From assembly GCA_016789405.1 (NCBI GenBank), contig JAEUPQ010000008.1, forward strand, positions 19,046 to 83,045: a DNA stretch of 64,000 bases, given 5' to 3'. Shown piece by piece: positions 9,287 to 20,519 of the stretch. The notes beneath the pieces are model-generated. The model did not search any database. It was not told the DNA's origin and saw only the letters and a program-made list of their open reading frames with translations. Made by a program: the position numbers and the translations under genes. Within the stretch, counting starts at the first letter, position 1; each line of letters starts with the position of its first letter. The stretch is from Lysobacteraceae bacterium. GTDB taxonomy: Bacteria; Pseudomonadota; Gammaproteobacteria; Xanthomonadales; Xanthomonadaceae.

Positions 9287-9472
9287 ATGACCGACCTCTG
9301 GGCCGCCCTGGCGCTGGTCGCCGTACTGGAAGGACTGGTGCTGTTCGCCTTCCCGGGACTGTGGCGCCGCACCGCCGAGCAACTGCTGTCCACGCCCATC
9401 GCCCAGGTGCGGTTGATCGGCGGCATCGTGATGGCCATCGGTCTGGTGGCGCTGTACTTCATCCGCAATTGA
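9287..9472 (+). CDS. DUF2065 (YjeT-like) small membrane protein
   Basis: A 61-residue protein with two hydrophobic helices (about 4-22 and 40-58) separated by a basic loop (LWRRTAEQLL) and ending YFIRN. This matches the YjeT/DUF2065 family, which is usually found directly after hflC and before purA, as here. Function is unknown; proximity suggests a role around the HflKC-FtsH complex, which is inference. It is likely the last gene of the hflKC transcript, since a strong terminator follows at 9617-9652. Confidence 0.88.
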   Translation: MTDLWAALALVAVLEGLVLFAFPGLWRRTAEQLLSTPIAQVRLIGGIVMAIGLVALYFIRN

Positions 9473-9611
9473 CCAGAGGGCCGGTCCGGTCAGGCGCGCA
9501 AGGCGAGCGATGCGATCGTCCTTCCGAGACGGCCTGCCCCGACGATCGGTCATGTTGCATTGCAAAAAATCATGTCCGAAGGCTGGCCCCCGGGGCCCGA
9601 AACCCGGATAA

Positions 9612-11054
<1,443 letters not shown>

Positions 11055-11083
11055 TCGTTCGCGCCCGATAGCGTTGCATGATC

Positions 11084-11110
11084 GAAAGCCCCGCGAAGAG
11101 CGGGGCTTTC
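11084..11110 (+). terminator. Terminator after purA
   Basis: GAAAGCCCCGC (11084-11094), loop GAAGA and GCGGGGCTTTC (11100-11110) give a perfect 11-bp stem followed by GCGTTTC. It sits 30 bases after the purA stop. Confidence 0.85.
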
Positions 11111-11280
11111 GCGTTTCAGGCGCCAACAAGGGAGTTGGGTTCTCGATGCGTCGAGAATGCAGCTGTGGGCAGGATGGCTCGGCTCGTGGCATTGCCTCAG
11201 TCACCAGCGTGTGGTGTCATCGCGTTTTGGTCCATCGGTCGTGCTGCATGTTGACGTGTCCGCATCGCAGGAAGCCCGCT

Positions 11281-11520
11281 ATGAACGGGATGACGAAGTT
11301 GTTCCTCGGCCCCTTGCGTTCGATCGAGTGCGATCGCTGCCGTCGCGCAGTTGCGGTGGCGCCGGCATGGAGCCTGGTTGCGTATGCGCTGGCCATGCCC
11401 GGTGGCCTTCTTCTGTTCAAGCATCAGGACGTGGAGCATCGTTTCGTGTACGCCGCATTGTTCTTCCTGGTTTCGGCCTTCGTCCAATGGACGCTGGTGC
11501 CGCTGGTACGCGCAATATGA
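11281..11520 (+). CDS. Small CxxC-containing membrane protein, unknown
   Basis: 79 residues starting MNGMTKLFLGPL, with a single CDRC motif (residues 18-21) followed by a hydrophobic helix (AWSLVAYALAMPGGLLLF) and a second one (FVYAALFFLVSAFVQWTLV). One Cys pair ahead of two helices resembles small zinc- or redox-type membrane proteins, but no family is recognised. The stop overlaps the start of the DUF938 methyltransferase (ATGA), indicating coupling. The upstream part (11111-11280) has no other gene. Confidence 0.68.
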   Translation: MNGMTKLFLGPLRSIECDRCRRAVAVAPAWSLVAYALAMPGGLLLFKHQDVEHRFVYAALFFLVSAFVQWTLVPLVRAI

Positions 11521-12176
11521 TCGAGAAGCCGCATTCGCCCAGCTGCGATCGCAACAGGGATCCGATCCTCGACGTCTTGCGCATGCATTTCTCCGATCGA
11601 CGGCACGTGCTGGAGATCGGCAGCGGCACCGGGCAGCATGCGGTGCATTTTGCGGCTGAAATGCCTTGGCTTACGTGGCAATGCTCGGATGGCGAAGCAT
11701 ATCTGCCGGGTGTGCGGATGTGGCTGGATGAAGCGGCATTGCCGAACACGCCGGTGCCGTTCGCACTGCAGGCCGTGGCCGAACCCTCGCCGCATTTCGC
11801 GCCACAGCCGGTGCCGGTGCCACGCGATGTCGTCAACGGCCATGCGGGTTACGACGCGGTGTTCAGCGCGAACACCCTGCACATCATGGGCTGGCCCGAA
11901 GTGGAAGCCATGTTCGCGTCGTTGCCGACGCTGCTGGCCGATGATGCGACGGTTGCGGTGTATGGGCCGTTCAACATCGACGGCGAGTTCACAAGCGAAA
12001 GCAACCGCCAGTTCGAAGGCTGGCTGAAGGCGCGCGATCCACGTTCGGGCATCCGCGATCTGGAAGCCGTCGATGCCCTGGCCGCAGCCATCGGCTTGCA
12101 CCTGGTGGCGGATATTCCGATGCCGGCCAACAACCGGATGCTGGTCTGGCAGCGTGGCACAATCACACCGAACTGA
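11517..12176 (+). CDS. DUF938 family class I SAM-dependent methyltransferase
   Basis: 219-residue protein with the SAM-binding motif I VLEIGSGTGQHAVHFA at residues 30-45, the acidic loop WQCSDGE, the NTLHIMGWPEVEAMF segment and the C-terminal MPANNRMLVWQR, all characteristic of DUF938 proteins. These are predicted small-molecule or protein methyltransferases of unknown substrate. ATGA overlap with the preceding membrane protein gene sets the start. Confidence 0.87.
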   Translation: MIEKPHSPSCDRNRDPILDVLRMHFSDRRHVLEIGSGTGQHAVHFAAEMPWLTWQCSDGEAYLPGVRMWLDEAALPNTPVPFALQAVAEPSPHFAPQPVPVPRDVVNGHAGYDAVFSANTLHIMGWPEVEAMFASLPTLLADDATVAVYGPFNIDGEFTSESNRQFEGWLKARDPRSGIRDLEAVDALAAAIGLHLVADIPMPANNRMLVWQRGTITPN

Positions 12177-12192
12177 TGCGAGGACGGTGTTC

Positions 12193-12936
12193 ATGCAAAC
12201 GATGAGCCTGGCTGCATGCCTGGCGTGTGCCGTGTCCGGCGCAGCGATGGCGCAGGACGAATCGGGATATCCGGAGGTCGAGTACCCCCGGTTGCCGGCG
12301 CACGGCGCGAGCGTCGCCGCCTTCGTACCGAAAGGCTGGCGCATCGAATTCCAGCCGAGCGGCGATCTCGACAAGGATCGCCGCGACGACGTGGTGCTGG
12401 TGCTGCGCATGGACGATCCCGCCAACATCATCGAGAACGACAGCCTGGGCGTGAGCGCGTTCGATACGAATCCGCGCCTGCTGGCGGTGCTGCTCGCCGA
12501 GCCGGCCGGCGGGTACCGGCTGGCCGTGCAGGACCATGCGCTGATCCCGAGACCGGACAATCCGGTGATGGACGATTACCTTGATGGCGAGGACGCCGTG
12601 ATCGTGCGTCGGGGGGCCTTCACGGTACGGCTGCACAGCTGGGCCAGTGCCGGCTCCTGGTACACGGGCAATACCACCTTGACCTTCCGCCTGCAGGACG
12701 GCTGCTTCCGCCTGATCGGTTACGACAGTTCGGGCTTGCATCGGGGCAGTGGCGAGACATGGAAGACCAGCATCAACCTGGCGACGGGGAAAGCCGAATT
12801 CGAGAACGGCAGCATCGAGCATGACGAGGTGCAGAAGAAGTCACAGGCCTTCCCGCGCCGGGAACTGCCGTGCCTGGATCGGGTCGGCAGCGGGTTCGAA
12901 TACGACCCGGGGGTCAAATCGCCCTTCGGGGGCTGA
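12193..12936 (+). CDS. Secreted hypothetical protein
   Basis: 247 residues with a cleavable signal peptide (MQTMSLAACLACAVSGAAMA, predicted cut after AMA-Q). The mature part contains WRIEFQPSGDLDKDRRDDVVLVLRM, an FG-GAP/VCBS-like Asp-rich DxDxDxxxD loop that could bind Ca2+, then a largely beta-rich region with two Cys (GCFRL and LPCLDR) that may form a disulfide. No enzyme motif is seen. Follows the methyltransferase by 16 bp, so possibly the same transcript. Confidence 0.75.
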   Translation: MQTMSLAACLACAVSGAAMAQDESGYPEVEYPRLPAHGASVAAFVPKGWRIEFQPSGDLDKDRRDDVVLVLRMDDPANIIENDSLGVSAFDTNPRLLAVLLAEPAGGYRLAVQDHALIPRPDNPVMDDYLDGEDAVIVRRGAFTVRLHSWASAGSWYTGNTTLTFRLQDGCFRLIGYDSSGLHRGSGETWKTSINLATGKAEFENGSIEHDEVQKKSQAFPRRELPCLDRVGSGFEYDPGVKSPFGG

Positions 12937-13137
12937 TTTCGCGAGGCCTGGCGGGCTGTCGGCGGGGCGTTTTCGGGAGAAAGCGCGGGCGATTGCCCGG
13001 CTATGCCCTTCCGGCCGCGAGTGCCGCGACTAGATTGGATGCACGCCACCGGGACAGGTGGCGAGACGGGCGAGGGCGGTTGCCCGTCCATTGCGATCCA
13101 TCCGCACATGTGTGCATCCAATCGGGAGAGACTCTTC

Positions 13138-13506
13138 ATGAAACGACTGATGTTGTCCGCGTTGCTGGTGCTGGGCTGCGCGCCGGCCGCCATGGCCGTG
13201 CCGCCGTGCTGGCCGGGTTCGGTGGTGAACGTGGGGCCTGCGCAGTCGCTGACGCCGGCGCAGCTGAGTACCTGGTGGGCGACCTACGGCGTGCCCTCGG
13301 GCGTGTCCGATCCGAACGCCTACGTGGCGTTCCATGCCACAGACCAGCGCTGCAAGGCGCTCTACGGCAGCGGCGCGTGGGCGCAGATCACGGGGCCGTA
13401 CTCGCTGACCAACATGGTGAACAGCTATTCGATCAGCCAGGGCGTGACTTTCCAGTGCAAGAAGTGCTCGGGTGGCGTGATCAAGTATCCGGTCGAAGAG
13501 CGCTGA
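13138..13506 (+). CDS. Small secreted Cys-containing hypothetical protein
   Basis: 122 residues: signal peptide MKRLMLSALLVLGCAPAAMA, then a mature domain with Cys at PPCWPG, QRCKAL and a C-terminal CKKC. The CKKCSGG near the end resembles a metal-binding or redox pair. A GGGAGAG ribosome site precedes the ATG by 9 bases, so the longer in-frame reading from 13003 is not used. Followed by a bidirectional terminator. Family unknown. Confidence 0.75.
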   Translation: MKRLMLSALLVLGCAPAAMAVPPCWPGSVVNVGPAQSLTPAQLSTWWATYGVPSGVSDPNAYVAFHATDQRCKALYGSGAWAQITGPYSLTNMVNSYSISQGVTFQCKKCSGGVIKYPVEER

Positions 13507-13540
13507 GTCCAGGCGCCGACGGATCGGCGACAACTCGGGG

Positions 13541-13576
13541 AAGAAGAACGGCGGGGCATGCCCCGCCGTTCTTCTT
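13541..13576. terminator. Bidirectional terminator (36-nt perfect palindrome)
   Basis: AAGAAGAACGGCGGGGCA and its exact reverse complement lie back to back, giving T-rich ends on both strands. It sits between the convergent genes ending at 13506 (+) and 13583 (-) and can serve both. Confidence 0.9.
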
Positions 13577-13582
13577 TCGTGA

Positions 13583-14272
13583 TCAGCGCGGCGGCTGTTC
13601 GCGGCGCGCCGTGCTCTGGCCGGATGCGCTGGCAGAGCCTTCGACCGATGCACCGCGACGCGAGGCACGGGCGTTGCCGCTGGCGTTCGCATTCGTGGTT
13701 GCGCCAGCATTGCCGCCCTGGCGGTTGCCCTGGGTGCCGAGATCAATCGACTTCGCGGCCTCTGCATTGCCCGAGCCCTGGACGCCTGCGCTGCGCAGCG
13801 AAGATCCCGTGGCAGCTGCATCCGTCGATACCGTGCTGCGGGCATCGGCCGCCAATGAAGTGCTTGTCGACATGCCACTCGAGGCGATGTCGCGGCCCGT
13901 GGTCAATGCACGCTGCGTGCCGTCGCGACCGTGCTGGGCTGCAGACGAGGCCACGCCAACGGCGGTGTGGCGGGTCCGGTCGGCGGTGGCTTCCGCGCGA
14001 CCACGCAGGCGTTCCGCACGTTGCGCGCTGCGTTCACGCAGGTCCTGGAGCCGGCTGCTGCCTCGATCGAGGCCATCGCGGACGTGGCGCGTGGGCAGTT
14101 CGCCGTGCAGCGAGCCTCGGCCACTCAGGGTGCCATCGAGCGCGCCGGATACCGGACCGGCATTGCCGCCGAGGCCGCCGCCGAGCGAGCCGTTGCCGCC
14201 CAGCAACTGGGCGTGTGCCGCACTCGACAGGGTGCCGGCGAGGATCAGGGTCAACATCGACATCTTGCGCAT
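13583..14272 (-). CDS. Secreted Ala/Ser/Gly/Arg-rich low-complexity protein
   Basis: 229 residues. Signal peptide MRKMSMLTLILAGTLSSAAHA, then a Gly-rich stretch (LLGGNGSLGGGLGG), a helical Arg/Glu-rich middle (RLQDLRERSAQRAERLRGRAEA), and a long Ser/Thr/Ala/Asn-rich disordered C-terminal half. No catalytic motif. The ATG at 14272 has a GGAGAACCACC ribosome site; upstream in-frame codons lack one. It neighbours the S8 protease gene and is in the same orientation 98 bp downstream, so it could be co-transcribed or a substrate or surface partner, which is inference. Confidence 0.75.
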   Translation of the reverse strand: MRKMSMLTLILAGTLSSAAHAQLLGGNGSLGGGLGGNAGPVSGALDGTLSGRGSLHGELPTRHVRDGLDRGSSRLQDLRERSAQRAERLRGRAEATADRTRHTAVGVASSAAQHGRDGTQRALTTGRDIASSGMSTSTSLAADARSTVSTDAAATGSSLRSAGVQGSGNAEAAKSIDLGTQGNRQGGNAGATTNANASGNARASRRGASVEGSASASGQSTARREQPPR

Positions 14273-14370
14273 GGTGGTTCTCCGAATCACGCGGACCGTC
14301 CGCGTTCCCATGGCAGGACGATCCACGCTGCGCGGTTCTTCCCGAGGCAAACGATTCTGTTGTGTTTCGT

Positions 14371-15600
14371 TCAGCGGGACGTCCCGGATGCGCTCGTGAT
14401 CGCACCCGCGCCACAGCGCGCATCCCGGCCCGGAGATGCGACATCGACTGCGATGCCTTCCAGCCTGCGCAACGCCTGTGCCGCGCGAGCCGGTGACGGT
14501 GTGGCGACGTCGACGAGATCGCGTGCGATGGCGTTCGCCACGATCGGCGCAGCGAACGAGGTGCCGCGTGCATCACGCGCGACGACACCCTCCGCGCAGA
14601 AATCCAGGTGCGCGCCGGAGGCCGACTCGGGCAAGGGGCGTTGCCGTGCATCGAGTGCGCCGACCGCGATCACGGGGGGGTAGGCCGCCGGATAACGCGG
14701 AGGCGCTGCGGGCCCGTCATTGCCGGCGGCTGCGACGAGCACGAAGCCGCGAGACGTCAGCGCGTCGACCGTGCGCTTCAGCGCAGCGTTGTCCGGGCCG
14801 ACCAGGCTCAGGTTGATCACCGGCACCCGTTCCTTCGCCATCCATCGCAAGGCATCGATGACACCGAGGGTGTCGCCGCCTGCGCGCATTCCGCACCACA
14901 CGTCTGCGGCGAACACATCGCCGGAGGCGCCGGATGCCAGGCGGATCGCGACCTGCGTGCCATGTCGCTGCGGGACGACTCGACCATCGCAGCCGTGTCG
15001 GTGCACCGTGACGTTCGACAAGCCCGCGGCCTTCGTATCGACGCCGCCATCCACCAGGCCGGCACGGATCCGCGATGGACCTCCGGTCGTCACGGCGTTG
15101 TCGGCCGCGCTGGGCGCTGCGGCGAGATAAAGATGGTGATACTCGATCGTCGCCCCGGGCATGGCCTCGCGCAACGCACGCATGCCGCGTGCGGGAGCGC
15201 GCGCGCGGGCGTCGCGCAGCTGCGCGATCGAAGTTCCGAATGCATCGGCCTCGTGACGAACGACCTCGAAACCCGTTGCACGTGCACGGGCGAGCATTTC
15301 ATCGTTTGCGTCGAGCGCAAGATATTCGCCGCGGCGCATGGCATCCCCGGCCGGCGTGACATCGACGCGCTTGCGCTCGCTGCGCAGCAGTGCATCGACG
15401 CGCCGGGTGTAGTCGTCGACGACGCGCAGCGTGCTTCCGGCGGCATCACGCGTACCTCGCAAGGTCTCGTCCACGGGGAGGCCGGGCAGGCTCGGTGATT
15501 GCGTCGACGGCAGCTCGGGCAACCGGACCTGCGCCTGTGTCGCGGGCAGCGCCAGCAGACAGGCCAGGATCGCGTGGGAAATGGGCGTCCAGCGAGGCAC
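14371..15600 (-). CDS. Subtilisin-like S8 family serine protease, secreted
   Basis: 409 residues if started at GTG 15600, which has GGAG six bases upstream; an ATG at 15630 is in frame but would run into the sigma-factor promoter region. After a signal peptide (ISHAILACLLALPATQA) comes a helical ~120-residue propart, then the peptidase domain: Asp in AGLVDGGVD, His in QRHGTQVA, the oxyanion Asn in AAAGNDGP, and Ser in GTSFAAP. All catalytic residues are present. Divergently placed with an ECF sigma factor gene about 100 bp away, a layout suggesting it could be under that sigma factor or its anti-sigma partner. Confidence 0.9.
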   Translation of the reverse strand: MPRWTPISHAILACLLALPATQAQVRLPELPSTQSPSLPGLPVDETLRGTRDAAGSTLRVVDDYTRRVDALLRSERKRVDVTPAGDAMRRGEYLALDANDEMLARARATGFEVVRHEADAFGTSIAQLRDARARAPARGMRALREAMPGATIEYHHLYLAAAPSAADNAVTTGGPSRIRAGLVDGGVDTKAAGLSNVTVHRHGCDGRVVPQRHGTQVAIRLASGASGDVFAADVWCGMRAGGDTLGVIDALRWMAKERVPVINLSLVGPDNAALKRTVDALTSRGFVLVAAAGNDGPAAPPRYPAAYPPVIAVGALDARQRPLPESASGAHLDFCAEGVVARDARGTSFAAPIVANAIARDLVDVATPSPARAAQALRRLEGIAVDVASPGRDARCGAGAITSASGTSR

Positions 15601-15703
15601 GAGGGTCTCCGGGGCGACGACGGGACGCATGCTAGCATCGGCTTCGATGACGCCCGCTGAGCGGGCGGCGCACCCGAGGGAAGAAACGGCCCCGCCCGAA
15701 CGT

Positions 15704-16216
15704 ATGACGGCTGAATCCACTCCGCAGAGCCTTCCCGAGACGATGATCCGCGACGCCCTGCCGGCGCTGGTGCCGCGCATGCGACGCATGGCGCGCGCCC
15801 TGACCGGGCACGCAGCAGATGCCGATGACCTGGTGCAGATCGCACTGGAGCGGGCGCTTGCACGCGCGACCCAGTGGCGCCCTGACGGACGTGCCGATGC
15901 ATGGGTGTTCGGCATCCTGCGCAATGCCTGGCTGGACGAACTGCGCAGCCGCTCGCGATGGCAGCAGGTGCTGGCGCCGGAAGAGGCGGGCGAGACGGTC
16001 GGCGAGGCCGCGATGGAGCGGCAGGCCACGGTCTGGTCGGTGGCTGATGCGGTCGGTCGCCTGCCGCCGGAGCAGCGTGAAGTGGTGGCGATGGTGCTGG
16101 TGGAAGGGCTGGGGTATCGCGAGACCGCGGAATTGCTCGACATCCCCATCGGAACGGTGACCAGCCGCCTGGCGCGCGCCCGCGCCGCACTTCAGACATG
16201 GTTGGGTGACGCATGA
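15704..16216 (+). CDS. ECF-family RNA polymerase sigma factor
   Basis: 170 residues: sigma region 2 (ALVPRMRRMARALTGHAADADDLVQIALERALA with AWVFGILRNAWLDELR) and region 4 (VGRLPPEQREVVAMVLVEGLGYRETAELLDIPIGTVTSRLARARAALQ). No region 1 or 3, as expected for group IV. The start is uncertain: ATGs at 15647, 15704 and 15743 are in frame, none with a convincing ribosome site; 15704 gives the most usual length. ATGA overlap with the next gene, an anti-sigma factor, identifies the pair. Confidence 0.9.
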   Translation: MTAESTPQSLPETMIRDALPALVPRMRRMARALTGHAADADDLVQIALERALARATQWRPDGRADAWVFGILRNAWLDELRSRSRWQQVLAPEEAGETVGEAAMERQATVWSVADAVGRLPPEQREVVAMVLVEGLGYRETAELLDIPIGTVTSRLARARAALQTWLGDA

Positions 16217-16992
16217 ACAACGACACGCACGACAACGCGCACGACATCGATCCCGCCGAATGGCAGGCCTACCTCGACGACGAGCTGGATGCCGACGCCC
16301 GCGCGCGCATCGATGCCGCGATCGCCTCGGATCCCGAGCTGGCGGCGCGGCTTGCGCGCGACCGAGGCTTGCAGGCGCGCGTGCGCGATGCCTTCGCGGA
16401 TGTCCTCGACGAACCCGTGCCGGCGCACTTGCTCGGACTGCTTGCGGCGGGACTGGGGCCGCAGGCACCTGCAACACCGTCCGCGCAGGAAGCCCCGAAT
16501 GTCATCGCCTTGTCCCGACGCAACGCGCATCGACGCATGCCGCCAGCATGGCTGGGATATGCGGCAGCGGCGGTGCTCGCCGTCGTCGCGATCGGAGGGG
16601 TCTGGCAGCGCACGCAGTCCCCGGTTCGAATCAGCGACGGTGAGCTTCTCGCCGGTGGCCCGCTCGCCAAGGGTCTGGACACCTTGCTTGCCTCCGCGCC
16701 CGATGCCGCGTCGCCAGTGTCGATCGGCCTGACCTTCCGCAGCAGAGACGGACATGTCTGCCGCAGCTTCAGCTTTCGCGGCGACGCCGTTCTCAGTGGA
16801 ATGGCATGTCGCCATGGCAGCGCATGGCGACTCTCAGCGCTGGAACGCGTCGAGCATGCGGAAGATGGTGAATGGAGGCAGGCCTCGTCGACGATGACGC
16901 CTGCGGTGCAGGCCGCGATCGATGGTCAATTGAGCGGCGATGCGTTCGACGCAGAAGCGGAGCGGGTGGCGATCGAGCGTGGGTGGCGCTGA
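16213..16992 (+). CDS. Anti-sigma factor, single-pass membrane protein
   Basis: 259 residues. The N-terminal cytoplasmic part (EWQAYLDDELDADARARIDAAIASDPELAARLARDRGLQARVR) is an anti-sigma helical domain without the zinc HxxxCxxC motif. A transmembrane helix follows (WLGYAAAAVLAVVAIGGVW, about residues 115-134), and a ~120-residue periplasmic domain with two Cys (GHVCRSF, GMACRHG) that could sense redox or envelope state. Overlaps the sigma gene by ATGA and ends at a terminator at 17055. Confidence 0.88.
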   Translation: MNNDTHDNAHDIDPAEWQAYLDDELDADARARIDAAIASDPELAARLARDRGLQARVRDAFADVLDEPVPAHLLGLLAAGLGPQAPATPSAQEAPNVIALSRRNAHRRMPPAWLGYAAAAVLAVVAIGGVWQRTQSPVRISDGELLAGGPLAKGLDTLLASAPDAASPVSIGLTFRSRDGHVCRSFSFRGDAVLSGMACRHGSAWRLSALERVEHAEDGEWRQASSTMTPAVQAAIDGQLSGDAFDAEAERVAIERGWR

Positions 16993-17054
16993 CGCCAGCA
17001 CCTGGATTGCGGTGTATGGCGCCAATCACGGCAGAACGGTGTCGCGCCAACAGG

Positions 17055-17085
17055 AAAGGCCCCGGAGTGCGGGGCCTTCTCTTTT
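17055..17085. terminator. Terminator between anti-sigma gene and gcvP
   Basis: AAGGCCCC (17056-17063), 7-base loop, GGGGCCTT (17071-17078) then CTCTTTT. Sits between convergent genes and is preceded by GGAAA on the other strand, so it may act in both directions. Confidence 0.8.
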
Positions 17086-17106
17086 CATCAGGATTCGGCG
17101 CGACGC

Positions 17107-20028
<2,922 letters not shown>

Positions 20029-20098
20029 GGAGAGGGCGTCGTCAGGTGCGGCTGGGCCGCAGGAGGGGCGTAGCGACCCGGTGAACGGGTCGGCGAGT

Positions 20099-20340
20099 GC
20101 CCCTCTGTCCTTCTGCCTGAGAGTTTGGAAACACGGTCCGCGGGTGCGGGGGGAGGTGCGCTCCCGTGACGTGTTTCTTGCCCCTTCGGCGCCGGCGCTG
20201 CCCGAACTGCGTGGGCGGCCGATCTCTCCAGAGTGTTTGGATCGACGGTGGTTGTTGGGCCTGAGCGATTCCGGGCGTTTGCGCCTTCGGCAGCGTCCGG
20301 GGCCTCCGACGAGTCGAGGACCGGGCGCTTCTCCCACCGT
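20099..20340 (-). ncRNA. Tandem glycine riboswitch upstream of gcvP
   Basis: Read on the minus strand, two gcvT-type aptamers lie in series. Aptamer 1 (about 20340-20243) has GGGAGAAGC, GCCGAAGGCGCAAACGC and CGCTCAGGC. Aptamer 2 (about 20233-20099) has CTGGAGAGAT, GCGCCGAAGGGGCAAGAAAC and AACTCTCAGGCAGAAGGACA, an almost perfect match to the conserved glycine aptamer core. The second aptamer ends about 70 bases before the gcvP ATG at 20028. Glycine binding is expected to raise gcvP expression. The leader continues to the start codon with sequence that can mask the ribosome site (CCTCTCC... vicinity), so translational control is possible. Confidence 0.95.
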
Positions 20341-20348
20341 ACGCCGGG

Positions 20349-20354
20349 ATTATA
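20349..20354 (-). promoter_or_regulatory. TATAAT -10 box of the gcvP riboswitch transcript
   Basis: A perfect TATAAT on the minus strand lies 9 bases before the first aptamer, so transcription probably starts at about 20341-20342 and the aptamer occupies the very 5' end. The -35 region (about 20368-20377) has only CTTTCC/CCTCTT, a weak match, and abuts a strong hairpin (20376-20407). Confidence 0.75.
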
Positions 20355-20375
20355 CGCGCTGGCTGGCGGAAAGAG

Positions 20376-20407
20376 GCCGGGGCCCCGGACGAATCCGGGG
20401 CCCCGGC
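20376..20407 (-). terminator. Strong 14-bp hairpin downstream of the chitinase gene
   Basis: GCCGGGGCCCCGGA pairs with TCCGGGGCCCCGGC around a CGAA loop. On the minus strand it lies about 115 bases after the chitinase stop and is followed by CCTCTTTCC, a poor U-tract. It probably insulates the chitinase transcript from the gcvP promoter that starts just beyond it. Confidence 0.6.
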
Positions 20408-20519
20408 GAGACCGCGATCGGGAGTCGCGGATGGAGCAGGCCGGGCGGAGGGAGCGCCCGACCGGGGTCACCGGCGAACAGGTACCGGTGCGGCGCCTGA
20501 CCCCTTCACGCTGCCTCCA

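Noticed and set aside
20029..20337. N-terminal extension of gcvP to 20337
   Set aside because: It would translate the glycine riboswitch, and the family begins at ATG 20028.
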